The position numbers were made by a program, and so were the translations under genes. Positions 1-9,193 of a stretch of 64,000 nucleotides of DNA are shown in pieces; the first letter of the stretch is position 1, and the number at the start of each line of letters is the position of its first letter. This DNA is from Erinaceus europaeus (taxonomy: Eukaryota > Chordata > Mammalia > Eulipotyphla > Erinaceidae). The notes below the pieces were generated by a model, which was not told the DNA's origin, made no database searches, and worked only from the letters and a program-made list of their open reading frames with translations. Location: NCBI RefSeq assembly GCF_950295315.1, contig NC_080171.1:115873064-115937063 (forward strand), given 5' to 3'.

Positions 1-133
1 ACAGACCTGCTTCACCAGCTGTGAAGCGACTTCTCTGCAGGTGAGGAGCAGGGGGCTCGAACAGGGATCGTTCCTCCAGTCCTTGGGCTTCGCACCATGT
101 GCGCTTAACCTGATGCGCCACTGTTCTGCCTCT
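1..133 (-). mobile_element. Type A SINE, cut by the window edge
   Basis: Antisense type A copy. The body motif CAGACCTGCTTCACC, the reversed B box GGGGCTCGAAC and the reversed tRNA-like head (GTGCGCTTAACC) are visible. Its 3' part lies outside the window. Confidence 0.8.
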
Positions 134-456
134 TCAAGTACTTTCTATAGTCTATTGGGTTGAGAGTGTCTTTGAAGGACTATTTTCCCAGTAAAATTAC
201 AGATACAATTACATTAAAGTGGACATATCTTGAATGTTTTGAGCAATATATACAAACAGAAGGCACAATGTGTTATGAGTGTGCTGTGAATATAGGAAGT
301 ACCATCACATTATCTTGATAGAGAGAAGAGACGAAGAGAAGTAGACTTCGGTTAGAGGCAGTGACAGGAAGCACCACCCACTCAGCTTTGTCTCATCTGT
401 CAGAAAATGTTAAGGGAAGAGAAGCAGCATTTGCTAGCAAGCCTTTTATATTTCAT
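134..456. other. Spacer, no gene seen
   Basis: AT-rich single-copy-looking DNA. No open frame, splice pattern or repeat family was recognised. Confidence 0.5.
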
Positions 457-520
457 TGTTCTATTTGTTTATTTATTTTTAATTTTTATATTTATTTATT
501 TGCCATTGTTCTATTTGTTT
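457..520 (-). repeat. T-rich SINE tail remnant between target-site repeats
   Basis: TGTTCTATTTGTTT occurs at 457-470 and 507-520 and again at 1107-1120. The T-rich 36 bp between the first two looks like the tail of a severely 5'-truncated antisense insertion. Confidence 0.5.
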
Positions 521-813
521 GTTTATTTTTTTAAATTATTTATTTATTTCTTTATTTTCCTTTTTTTGTTGCCCTTGTTGTTTTAACATTGTTATGGTTA
601 TTAATGTCGTTGTTGTTGGATAGGACAGAGAGAAATGGAGAGAGGAGGGGAAGACAGAGAGGAGAGAAAGACAGACACCTGCAGACCTGCTTCACTGCTT
701 GTGAAGCGACTCCCCTGTAGGTGGGGAGCCGGGGGCTCGAACTGGGATCCTTAGGCAGGTCCTGGCGATTTGCGCCACCTGCGCTTAACCCGCTGCACCA
801 CTGCCCGACTCCC
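521..813 (-). mobile_element. Type A SINE
   Basis: Near full-length antisense copy: TTGTTGCCCTTGTTG tail, GGATAGGACAGAGAG, CTGCAGACCTGC body, and tRNA-like head ending CACTGCCCGACTCCC. It abuts a second copy head to tail. Confidence 0.9.
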
Positions 814-1106
814 TACTTTTAATTTTTTATATTTATTTATTTATTTTCCCTTTTGTTGCCCTTGTTTCTCATTGTTGTAGTAGTTATTATTTTTGTTGTT
901 ATTGATTCCACCGTTGTTGGATAGGGCAGAGAGAAGTGGAAAGAGGAGGAGAGAAAGTCAGACACCTGCAGACCTACTTCACCACTTGTGAAGTGACTCC
1001 CCTGCAGGTGGGGAGCCAGGGGTTCGAACCAGGATCCTTATGCCAGCCCTTGGTCCTTATGCTTTGGGCCACTTGCGCTTAACCCGCTGCATTACTGCTC
1101 GACTTC
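814..1106 (-). mobile_element. Type A SINE
   Basis: Antisense copy directly following the previous one. The right TSD TGTTCTATTTGTTT starts at 1107 and matches the copies at 457 and 507. Confidence 0.9.
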
Positions 1107-1280
1107 TGTTCTATTTGTTTATTCTTGCCTTAGTTTATGAGAGAATGAATTTCTACAGTTTAAGTCATCCACTGTGATCATCAGTCATTTGCTACAACAC
1201 CCACAGGAAACTAATAGAAAGATGGTGATTAATTCTTTATCTGGGATGACTAAGGGGCATCTTCCTTGGAAATGTGGCTG

Positions 1281-1412
1281 TTGAGTCTGAGTGGTGGCTC
1301 ACCCGCAGAGAGTCCCCACCTGCAGGAGGAAAGCTTCATGAACAGCAGGAACAGGGCTGCAGGTTTCTCTCCTTCTCTCTCCATCTCTCTCTCTCAAAAA
1401 AAAAAAAAAAAG
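1281..1412 (+). mobile_element. Type B SINE, diverged
   Basis: Contains GTGGTGGCTCACC, CCCCACCTGCAGG, AAGCTTCATGA and a pyrimidine tract ending in a 15-A run. The tRNA-like middle is deleted. Confidence 0.65.
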
Positions 1413-1637
1413 GCTACCAAAAGAAGTAGAGATATGCAGGCAACGATGATCCTTGTGTCAATAATAGTAACAGCAATAATAATAAGCATGTGGTCCCCCA
1501 AATGTCATGGATATCTGTCTGCCCATTGATATGCTAGAGCTTTCTAGAAACACACTAGAACTGAGAGAATATTCCTTCACACAGTCATGAAGATTTGTTG
1601 CTCTAAGTGGAGAAAGAGGGTAAAGATGGCAGTAAAG

Positions 1638-1856
1638 GGAGCCGGGTGGTGGCACACCTGGCTAAGCGCTCACATTACAGTGCACAAGAACCCGGGTTTG
1701 AGCTGCTGGTCCCCACCTACGGGGGAAAAACTTCGCACATGATGAAACAGGACTGCAAGTATCTCTGTGTCTCTCTCCTTCTCTATCTTCCCATCCTTCT
1801 CAATTTCACTCTGTCTCTATCCAATAATAAATAAATAAAAATAAAGTTAAAAAAAA
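1638..1856 (+). mobile_element. Type B SINE
   Basis: Full-length copy: GCCGGGTGGTGGCACACC head, CCGGGTTTGAGC B box and CCAATAATAAATAAATAAA end. Confidence 0.85.
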
Positions 1857-2459
1857 GAAATGAAAGTACAGCATTAGTTCATGAAACAGGCATGGGAGGC
1901 AGAGACACAGGGCATGCACAAAAGATTTAACACAGAAGGAGTCAGAAGGATGAATGAGAAATTAACCCACTAGTCTTAAGGAATCTAAAGATTCCTAGTA
2001 ACTGAGACTTGCCCACAGCATAAAATAACTGAGAAAGTCCTGCCCATTTATGAGGCAGGAGGAAGCCAGAAACGGAGAAAAGCTTTTCATTTTCAAAGAT
2101 CAGATCCATCACAGACCACAAGAGAGAGACCAATTACAGAAAATTTTCATTGTAATAGCCACTCTGGTTGAATAATAGACTGTTGACTGTAAGCAATTCT
2201 GTTTCAGTACATGGGAGCGAAGCCCATTGGTTTAATAGACATGGGTATCTTCTGCCAATGAGCTGTGACTTGAAGCTATGTAATTTGAATAAATGTCTTA
2301 TAATTAATTGAGCTTTAAAACCTGACTTTGAGGATCTGAAGGTCTTGGAAATGGCTATTGGTTTGGAAAAGGGCATCTTCTGAGAAAGCAATTAAAAATG
2401 TTTAATTGCCATGAGGCTTCTCTAAATTTATTTTAAAGTAGGTAATTAAAAATATCAAC
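1857..2459. other. Spacer, no gene seen
   Basis: About 600 bp of low-repeat DNA. Short open frames on the minus strand lack any recognisable domain or splice context. Confidence 0.5.
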
Positions 2460-2461
2460 AG

Positions 2462-2585
2462 GGCCTAGGAAACAGATCTCTGGGTAAAACATGTGTCCTG
2501 AGTTCAAGGCCTGGTCCCACATAGAAGCACCCTGGCTAGCACTGGAGAGTTTGACAGATGGAAAAATGCTGTGCAGTTCTTCCCC
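2462..2585 (+). mobile_element. Old tRNA-type SINE fragment (type E-like)
   Basis: A weak A-box-like start (CTAGGAAACAGATCTCTGGG) is followed by a B-box-like GAGTTCAAGGCC and CCTGGCTAGCACTGG. It is strongly diverged, so the family is uncertain. Confidence 0.35.
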
Positions 2586-2598
2586 CCCCCCCTCTCTT

Positions 2599-2837
2599 GC
2601 CTCCAGGGTTATCGCTGGGGCTCAGTGCTGGTATTGCAAATGCTACTGGTGGACATTATTTCCATTTTATTGGATAGGGCAGAGAGAAATTGAGAGAGGA
2701 GAGAGAGAGAGACCCACAGACTTGTTTCACTGCTTGTGAAGCATCCCTCCTGCAGGTGGGGAGCTGGGGACTTGAACCTGGATTCTTGTGCGTTGTACTA
2801 TGTGCGCTTAACTGGGTGCACCACCATCTGGTCCCCC
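2599..2837 (-). mobile_element. Type A SINE, long form
   Basis: Antisense copy beginning TTGCCTCCAGGGTTATCGC (reversed long-form 3' block) and running to the tRNA-like head CACCACCATCTGGTCCCC. Confidence 0.8.
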
Positions 2838-2872
2838 ATCCTCTCTCTAAAAAATATAAAGAATAGAAAATT

Positions 2873-3318
2873 AGGGGGCCAGGTGATGTTGCACCTGGTT
2901 GAACATACACATTACCAAGAGCAAGGATTCAGACTTGAGCCCTCACTCCCCACCTGCAGGGGAATAGCTTCAAGAATAGTGGAGCAAGTCTGCAGGTGTC
3001 TATCTCTTCCTCTCTTTCTCTTTCTCTCTCTCCCTCCCCTACCACTCTTAATTTCTCTTTTTTCTTAATATTTATTTATTTACTGGATAGATAGAAACAG
3101 AGAGAAATTGAGGGGGAGATAGAGAGGGAGAAATACAGAGAGACACTTGCAGTCCTGCTTCACCACTCGTGAAGCTTTCCCCCTGCAGGTGGGGAACAGG
3201 GGCTTGAACCCGGGTCCTAGCACACTATAATGTGTGCACTTAACCAGGTGTGCCACCACCTGGCCCACTTTCAATTTCTCTTTGTCTTATCAATTAAAAT
3301 AGAAAAAAAAAGGAAAAA
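2873..3318 (+). mobile_element. Type B SINE, split by a nested SINE
   Basis: The head GGGGGCCAGGTGATG and body run to about 3064. The 3' end resumes at 3274 with CAATTTCTCTTTGTC. The AATTTCTCTTT motif is duplicated on both sides of the insert, as expected for a TSD. Confidence 0.75.
3066..3273 (-). mobile_element. Type B SINE nested in another
   Basis: Antisense full copy: TATTTATTTATTTACTGGATAG tail end, GCAGGTGGGGAACAGGGG and GTGCCACCACCTGGCCCA head. It lies inside the sense type B copy, in opposite orientation. Confidence 0.85.
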
Positions 3319-3324
3319 TAAATG

Positions 3325-3510
3325 CAGGGCTGAGTGGTGGCACACCTGGTTGAAAGCTTCTATTACAATGTGCAAGGACCATGCAGGGAGAACGCTTTGA
3401 GAGTGGTGAAGCAGGGCTGCAGGTGTCTCGCTCTCTCCCTCTCTGTCTCCTCTGACCCTCTTATTTTTGGCTGTCTCTATCCAATAAATAAACTTTAAAA
3501 AAATTTAAGA
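3325..3510 (+). mobile_element. Type B SINE with internal deletion
   Basis: The head GGGCTGAGTGGTGGCACACC is intact. The B-box segment is missing: the sequence jumps from AAGGACC to ATGCAGGGAGAA. The tail is CTATCCAATAAATAAA. Confidence 0.8.
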
Positions 3511-3524
3511 TAAAAAGAACCACC

Positions 3525-3900
3525 GGGAGTCAGGCGGCAGCGCAGTGGGTTAAGCGCACATGGTGCAAAAAGCACAAGGACTGGAGGAAGGATCCCGGTT
3601 CGAGCCCCCGGCTCCCCACCTGCAGGCTTCACAAGCAGTGAAGCAGGTCTGCAGGTGTCTATCTTTCTCTCCTCCTTTCTGTCTTCCCCTCCTCTCTCCA
3701 TTTCTCTCAGTCCTATCCAACAACAATAGCTATGACAACATTAACAACTACAAGTACAACACGAAGGGCAACAAAATGGGAAAAATAGCCTCCAGGAGCA
3801 GTGGATTTGTAGTGCAGGCACCAAGCCCCAGCAATAACCCTGGAGGCAAAAAAAAAAAAGAACCAAGTCCCTGCTATAACCCTGATGGCAATTAAAAAAA
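3525..3900 (+). mobile_element. Type A SINE, long form, with duplicated tail
   Basis: Sense copy through the long-form block (GGAGCAGTGGATTTG ... CCCTGGAGGC). After the A run a degraded second version of the last 30 bp follows (CCCTGCTATAACCCTGATGGC), so the 3' end appears twice. Confidence 0.85.
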
Positions 3901-3902
3901 AA

Positions 3903-3935
3903 AAATATATATATATATATAATAAAAAAAATAGT
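3903..3935. repeat. (AT)n and A-rich simple repeat
   Basis: An alternating AT run followed by an A run at the SINE tail. Confidence 0.8.
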
Positions 3936-4035
3936 CCAGGGAGTTGCTCAGAAGTATTGTGCAGACACACGGCAGTGAGTTCATTACCCAGCACTACATA
4001 AAATAGTAATAATAATGATGATGATGATGATGATG
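3935..4035 (+). mobile_element. Old SINE fragment with (GAT)n tail
   Basis: AGTCCAGGGAGTTGCTCAGAAG resembles a decayed tRNA-type head; CATTACCCAGCACTAC follows; the tail is ATG/GAT repeats at 4013-4036. The family is unclear. Confidence 0.4.
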
Positions 4036-4036
4036 A

Positions 4037-4200
4037 AGGACTGGGGATATAACATAATGGTTATGGAATGGTAGTGCTGGAGCTCCCCAGGTCCCAGGTT
4101 CAATCCCCAGCATCACCATGATCCAGAGCTGTGGTTTCACTGTATCTTTTTCTAGATCTCTCTAATTAACATAAATAAATAAAATATTCTTTAAAATAAT
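4037..4200 (+). mobile_element. Type D SINE
   Basis: ATAACATAATGGTTATGG head, CCCAGGTTCAATCCCC B box, CCAGAGCTGTGG core and an A/T-rich tail. Confidence 0.8.
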
Positions 4201-4411
4201 GTGTGCATTGTCCAAGTGAACTTCTTGCTGACCACTCCCTGCAGGAGGAAGCTTCCCCCATGCAGGTGCCTGGAGGCTCAAGCTCCGGGGCTCATATATG
4301 ATAAACGGAACTGAGAGGGCTGCAGGTGTCTCTCTCCCTCTCTATCTCCCTCTCCCCTCCCAATTTCTCTCTGTCTCCATCCTATACTAAATAAATAGAA
4401 ATAAAAATAAA
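4201..4411 (+). mobile_element. Type B SINE, rearranged
   Basis: The 3' half (GGCTGCAGGTGTCTCTCTCCC ... AATAAATAGAAATAAA) is normal. The 5' half is disordered, with the GCAGGAGGAAGCTTCC segment duplicated. Confidence 0.6.
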
Positions 4412-4855
4412 ACAGAGAGACAGACATCTGCAGCAATGCTTCATCACTTGTGAAGCTTCCTTCCTGTAGGTAGGGACCAGGGACTTGAACCTGGGTCCTT
4501 GCACTTTCTTTTTTTTTTTTTAGAGATTTTAAAAAAAATTTTATTTATTTATTTTTCCTTTTGTTGCCCTTGTTGTTTTATTGTTGTGTTTATTATTGTT
4601 GTTGTTATTGATGTTGTCATTGTTAGATAGGACAGAGAAAAATGAAGAGAGGAGGGGAAGACAGGGAGAGAGAAAGATAGACACCTGCAGACCTGCCTGT
4701 GAAGTGACTCCCCTGCCAGGGGCTGGAACCGGGATCCTGATGCTGGTCCTTGTGCTTTGCACCACGTGCACTTAACCCACTGTGCTACAGCCCGACTCAT
4801 AGTCCTTACACTTTCTAACATACACATTAACAGTGTGTGCTACTACCAAACCCAC
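4412..4855 (-). mobile_element. Type B SINE, split by a nested type A copy
   Basis: Antisense host copy: CTGCAGCAATGCTTCATCAC body up to 4506, then the tRNA-like head resumes at 4799-4855. CCTTGCACTTTCT before the insert and CCTTACACTTTCT after it are the TSD. Confidence 0.75.
4507..4798 (-). mobile_element. Type A SINE nested in a type B SINE
   Basis: Antisense copy from a T-run/TTTATTTATTTATTTTTCC end to the head GCTACAGCCCGACTC. It interrupts the B box-proximal part of the host. Confidence 0.85.
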
Positions 4856-5208
4856 TGAAGGGGCTTTTTAATACTAACGCCTCACATTTTATCCTGGAAT
4901 GGTAAAATTACAGCATACTCTTGCCCCAACATCTCCTGCCCCACCCTCATCACCAGAAAAAAAAAATGAATTTGTGGAATAAGAATTGCCTTGGGGTTCT
5001 AATTAGGCATTGTATATTAACCTCATTATTCTTCAAAATTCCTCCTGCAAACATAAAGGAAGAATAGAAAAGGTGTCAACACACAAATTTGAATATAATG
5101 GTGGAAGAGACCAATTGGAGTGAAAGTCTAACCATTATGTCATAACCATTATTCTGTTTCCCCAGCCCGGAAGAGACCAATTAGAAGCACAGAGGTTTTA
5201 GTTGCTTT
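4856..5208. other. Spacer, no gene seen
   Basis: Low-repeat AT-rich DNA. Nothing recognisable. Confidence 0.5.
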
Positions 5209-5215
5209 TTGGAGA

Positions 5216-5330
5216 AAGAAAGAGAGAGAGAGAGAGAGAAAGGAACAAAGAAAAGAAAGGAAGGAAGGAAGGAAGGAAGGAAGGAAGGAAGGAAGGAAGG
5301 AAGGAAGGAAGAAAGAAAGGAAGGAAGAAC
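5216..5330. repeat. (GA)n then (GGAA)n microsatellite
   Basis: A GA run is followed by about 16 GGAA units with small interruptions. The encoded Lys/Glu or Ser/Phe frames are artefacts. Confidence 0.95.
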
Positions 5331-5372
5331 GAAAGATGGAGCTTGGAACAACACCTCAGAAACAGGTAACAT

Positions 5373-5692
5373 GGGGGGTCGGGGGACCGGCGTAAGGATC
5401 CCGGTTCGAGCCCCCGGCTCCCCACCTGCAGGGGAGTCGCTTCACAGGCGGTGAAGCAGGTCTGCAGGTGTCTGTCTTTCTCTCCCCTTCTCTGTCTTCC
5501 CCTCCTCTCTCCATTTCTCTCTGTCCTACCCAACAACGAATTGTGTCAACAAGGGCGCAATAATAATAACCACAACAAAGCTACAACAAGGGCAACAAAA
5601 GGGGGAAAAAATGGCCTCCAGGAGCGGTGGATTCATGGTGCAGGCACCGAGCCCAGCAATAACCCTGGAGGAGGAAAAAAAAAAAAAAAGAA
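5373..5692 (+). mobile_element. Type A SINE, long form, with perfect TSD
   Basis: Flanked by a perfect 15-bp duplication AGAAACAGGTAACAT (5358-5372 and 5693-5707). The tRNA-like head is internally deleted from GGGGTCGGG to GGACCGGCG, removing the A box. The body and long-form block are complete. Confidence 0.95.
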
Positions 5693-5820
5693 AGAAACAG
5701 GTAACATATAGATCATGGGGTGAGAAACTTTGCCTCCACGGAACCTGGGCAGCCCTGGAACTGTAGGAGAAGGGGTGGGGGAGGCTGAGGCTGGGACTAG
5801 AAGTGCATGCTGAGGGTGAT

Positions 5821-6137
5821 TTTTAATTTTTTAATTTTTTTTTTTTACCTCCAGGATTATTGCTGCCTCCACTATGTATCCACTGCCCCTGGAGGCTATT
5901 TTTTCCCCTTTTGTTGCCCTTGTTGTTTATCGTTGTTATTATTGTTGTTGTTGGATAGGACAGAAAGAAATGGAGAGAAGAGGGGGAGACAGAAGGGGGG
6001 AGAAAGATAGACACCTGCAGACCTGCTTCACCACTTGTGAAGTGACTCCCTGCAGGTGGGGAGCTGGGGGCTCGAACTGAGATCTTTACGCCAGTCCTTG
6101 CATTTTGCACCATGTGCACTTAACCCACTGTGCTAAG
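5821..6137 (-). mobile_element. Type A SINE, long form
   Basis: Antisense copy starting TTTACCTCCAGGATTATTGC and reaching the tRNA-like head CACTTAACCCACTGTGC. Confidence 0.85.
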
Positions 6138-6196
6138 CAAGGTCCTTGAGCTTCACGCCATGTGCGCTTAACCTGCTGCGCTACCACCTGGCTTCC
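6138..6196 (-). mobile_element. Extra SINE head fragment
   Basis: A second copy of the tRNA-like head (TGTGCGCTTAACCTGCTGCGC) immediately follows the preceding copy's own head. It could be a tandem head duplication or the stub of an older SINE used as a landing site. Confidence 0.6.
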
Positions 6197-6398
6197 CTGT
6201 AGAGGGTGATTTGACTGATGGATACTCTCCAAAATGTACCCCTCCAACTCCTTTCTTAGATACCAGGGGTCATTTTCCAGTGATGTTAACCTTTCCACAT
6301 TAAACTAGCCGCACCAGATAAAGCAAAGCAGAAAGAGAGCTAGCCAACTCTGTGGCCCTCTGATACTTTTCTCTGCCCTGATTTTCATCACTGATTCA

Positions 6399-6420
6399 AT
6401 ATATATATATATATATATAT
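6399..6420. repeat. (AT)n
   Basis: A short alternating AT run at the 3' end of an antisense SINE. Confidence 0.9.
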
Positions 6421-6541
6421 TAAGAATTTATTTATTTATTCATGAGAAAGAGAGGCAGAGAGAGGAAGAACCAGACATTACTCTGGTACATGTGCTGCCG
6501 GGGGTTGAACTCGGGACCCCATGGTTGAGAATTCTTTTCCT
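6421..6541 (-). mobile_element. Type C SINE, 5' end missing
   Basis: Antisense: TTTATTTATTTATTCATGAG tail, CCAGACATTACTCTGG, GTACATGTGCTGCCGG and CATGGTTGAGA. The head is lost at the junction with the next elements. Confidence 0.75.
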
Positions 6542-6566
6542 AGAAGGACAGATAGAAACTGAGAGA

Positions 6567-6842
6567 GGGGGAGTCGGGCAGTAGCGCAGTGGGTTAAGCG
6601 CACGGTGCGCAAAGCGCAAGGACCAGCGTAAGGATCCCTGTTGGAGCCCACCCCCAGGGGAGTCGCTTCACAGGTGGTGAAGCAGGTCTGCAGGTGTCTG
6701 TCTTTCTCTCCCCCTCTCTGTCTTCCCCTCCTCTCTGTATTTCTCTCCGTCCTAACAACGACTACATCAATAACAACAACAATAATAACATCAGTAAAAC
6801 AAGGGCAACAAAAGGGAATAAATAAATAATAAAATTTAAAAA
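6567..6842 (+). mobile_element. Type A SINE
   Basis: Sense copy: GGGGAGTCGGGCAGTAGCGC head to GGGAATAAATAAATAATAAAA tail, with a short deletion between B box and body. Confidence 0.85.
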
Positions 6843-6845
6843 AGG

Positions 6846-6927
6846 ATTTATCAAATCCAGGTCCTTGAGTGGGTTCCTGCAGCTTAGTATGATGTGTGCT
6901 TAACCCAGTGCACCATTGCCCGCCCCC
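6846..6927 (-). mobile_element. SINE head fragment
   Basis: GATGTGTGCTTAACCCAGTGCACC is a reversed tRNA-like head. With the short GGACAGATAGAAACTGAGAG at 6546-6566 it may be the two ends of one antisense SINE interrupted by the sense copy. Confidence 0.55.
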
Positions 6928-6950
6928 TACAAATACCAATTGATTGATTT

Positions 6951-7283
6951 ACTTCCAAGGTTATTGCTGGGGCTCGGTGCCTGCACTATGAATCCACTGC
7001 TCCTGGAGGCTACTTTTTTCATTTTGTTTTTCCATTTTATTTTTTTTCCATTTTGTTTTCCATTTTTCCATTTTGTTGTTGTTGTTATTGTTATAGCTGT
7101 TGTTGGATAGGATGGAGGGACATCGAGAGAGGAGGGGAAAACAGAGAGGGGGAAACACACCTGCAGACCTGCTTCACCACTTGTGAAGCGATCCCCCTGC
7201 AGGTGGGGAGCCGGGAGCTCAAACCTGGATCCTTAAGCCAGTCCTTGAGCTTTGCACCATGTGCACTCAACCCACTGTGCCAC
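6951..7283 (-). mobile_element. Type A SINE, long form
   Basis: Antisense: GGTTATTGCTGGGGCTCGG ... CTGCTCCTGGAGGC, an expanded CCATTTTGTTTT stretch, and a complete body and head. Confidence 0.85.
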
Positions 7284-7543
7284 TTTAATTGTTACCCAGA
7301 GCATAGCAAGGGAGGCACTACAAAGCTGGAGTATAGGGCATCCGTGAGTGAGACCCGAAATTCAATAATCAGCTACCACATTTGCTTTAGTTCCCTCATT
7401 CTCTGCCTCAAATAAATAAGTAAATATGTATACAAATAAATAAGTAAATAAGTATACAAATATCTGTGGAAAAATAAAGCTTCTATAGAACAAAGTGTGA
7501 GAGATGGTTAGGTTAGGTCTTCCCTTCAAAAGAACATGAATGG

Positions 7544-7690
7544 GGAGTCAGGCAGTAGTGCAGTGGGTTAATGGCTCAACTGATAAAGCACAGGACTTGT
7601 GTGTCTAAGGTTCCTGGTTCAATCCCCTGCACTACATGTACCGGATCATGTCTGACCTCCATTGCTTCTGTTTGTCTCATGTGAAACTCT
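7544..7690 (+). mobile_element. Chimeric SINE: type A head joined to a type C-like body
   Basis: The first 32 bp are the type A head (GGGGAGTCAGGCAGTAGTGC AGTGGGTTAA). At TGGCTCAACTGATAAAGC the sequence switches to a second tRNA-like head with B box GGTTCAATCCCC and ACATGTACCGGATCATG, as in type C. Two A boxes therefore sit in tandem. Confidence 0.65.
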
Positions 7691-7779
7691 CTCACATGTG
7701 TAAGAGAAGAAATGAGTCTTGGAAAATGGATTCAAGTGGACAAGTAGCTTTTGGTTCTTTTATTTCAACTGGCCACAGT

Positions 7780-8182
7780 ATTTCATCATGTGACTAAAAC
7801 TTAATGCCTTTATCCATTTTCTGCTGGTGATATTGAAGGGTGTGTTTGTTTGTTTCACTCTTAGTATATGACTTCAATAAACATTCTTGTCCAAGTTTCC
7901 TTGCACATTCTCCCATGAGGTTTTCTTTTTCTTTTTTTTTCATTGCATCGTGCCTTTTTTTTTTTTACCAGAGCACTGATCAACTCTAGCTTATGGTGGT
8001 GTGGGGGATTGAACCAGGGACTTTTAAGCCTCACACATTAGAGACTCTTTGCATAACCATTATGCTATCTACCCTCCACCTACTCCTATGAGGTTTTTAT
8101 GTATTTCTATTCTTGTGTCTATATAAGCATAAGATTGCTGGGCCTTAAGGTATGCTCATCTTCAATTTTGATGCTTAATTCC
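7780..8182 (-). mobile_element. Old L1 ORF2/3' fragment, split by a SINE
   Basis: The plus strand reads as reversed L1: AATAAACATTCTTGTCC and later AAGATTGCTGGGCCTTAAGG with TATGCTCATCTTCAATTTTG, diagnostic of the antisense L1 ORF2 C-terminal region of old L1M-type elements. A type D SINE interrupts it. The reading frame is destroyed. Confidence 0.6.
7957..8086 (-). mobile_element. Type D SINE nested in L1
   Basis: Antisense: ACCAGAGCACTGATCAACTC, GGGGATTGAACCAGGGAC, TTTGCATAACCATTATGC. The flanking L1 words CCCATGAGGTTTT/CCTATGAGGTTTT are the likely TSD. Confidence 0.85.
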
Positions 8183-8463
8183 TTTTTTTAATAGTTATTT
8201 ATTTATTCCCTTTTGGTGCCCTTGTTGTAGTTATTATTGTTGTTACTGATGTCATCATTGTTGGATAGGAAAGAGAGAAATGGAGAGAGAAGGGGGAGAC
8301 AGAAAGGGGGAGAGAAAGACAGACACCTGCAGACCTACTTCACCGCTTGTGAGGCGACTCCCCTGCAGGTGGGGAGCCAGGGGCTCAAACCGGGATCCTT
8401 ACACCGGTTCCTTGTGCTTTGCACCACATGTGCTTAATCCACTGTGCTACAGCCTGACTCCCT
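8183..8463 (-). mobile_element. Type A SINE nested in L1
   Basis: Antisense full copy flanked by ATGCTTAATT on both sides (about 8170 and 8466). Confidence 0.9.
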
Positions 8464-8495
8464 AATGCTTAATTTCTAAACAGAGTCTTGATTTT

Positions 8496-9193
8496 TTTTT
8501 TCAATAGCCACCAGGGTTAGTTGGGGCTGGATGCCAGCACTATGAATCTGCCACTCCTGTGTTGGGCAGTATGCCAGCTTCCCCCTGTTTATCCCTGCGG
8601 TCTATTTACATAACCAGTTACCTAGGAACCAACCTGCCTGCAGGGCACTGGTTTAATCCCACTGGTTCACGATGTCTTTTTGCTCCGCCCCCTCTCGTAG
8701 TCACCCTGATTTCCACCAGTCTCTTTGCGCTCCACCCTCTCTACCTCACATCCTGTTTCCACCCTACTTGGCGAGTATATATACAGCTGCTCTTCTGTTT
8801 TAACACACTGGGGATTGCCTTCTGGCTCCGAGAGTTCCAGAGTCTCTCTCCTGCGAAGCTAGCTCAGCACGAGTTCCTGGTCCCTCTCCCACGCAGCAGC
8901 CTAGGCTGGCTCCAGTCGAGTTCTCTCCAGCCCAGAGAGCACTTGCTGGGGAAGAAGCACACTCAGGCTCCACCGGCACTCCTGGAGGCCATTTTTCTTT
9001 TTTTCTTTCTTTCTAATTTTTATTAGATAAGATAGAGAGAAATTGAGCAATAGAAGAAGGAAATAGAGAGGGAGACAGAAAGACAAACACCTGCACACCT
9101 GCTTCATGCAGGTGGGGAGCAGGGGCTCGAACCCAGGTCCTTATGTTTGGTAACACGTGCACTTAACTGGTTGTGCCACAGCCTGGCTGCTGA
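8496..9193 (-). mobile_element. Type A/B SINE, long form, split by a solo LTR
   Basis: Antisense SINE: AGCCACCAGGGTTAGTTGGG at the left, body and head (GGTTGTGCCACAGCCTGGC) at the right. GAGTCTTGA flanks both ends. The LTR at 8560-8978 sits inside the CACTCCTGGAGG block. Confidence 0.85.
8560..8978 (+). mobile_element. Solo LTR of an endogenous retrovirus, class II-like
   Basis: A 419-bp unit starting TGTTGGG and ending GGCA, flanked by the 6-bp duplication CTCCTG (8554-8559 and 8979-8984). TG...CA ends plus a 6-bp TSD are typical of class II (ERVK-like) insertions. A TATA-like GAGTATATATACAGC lies at 8773-8787. No clear AATAAA is left. It shares blocks with the antisense LTR at 16678-17097 (CTATTTACATAA, AATCCCACTGGTT, GAGTTCCTGGTC). 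No internal viral sequence remains, so it is a recombination-derived solo LTR. Confidence 0.85.

Noticed and set aside
5216..5330. Lys/Glu- or Ser/Phe-rich proteins
   Set aside because: Translations of GGAA/CTTT microsatellites; the same applies at 15060, 32273 and 62936.
6478..6939. 153-codon frame on the minus strand
   Set aside because: Reads through SINE pieces (recurring RGRQRGGEKDRHLQTCF peptide). The same peptide appears wherever an antisense type A SINE is translated.
8559..9026. 155-codon open frame on the plus strand
   Set aside because: It is the solo LTR read through into a SINE. No protein domain, and the boundaries follow the mobile elements.
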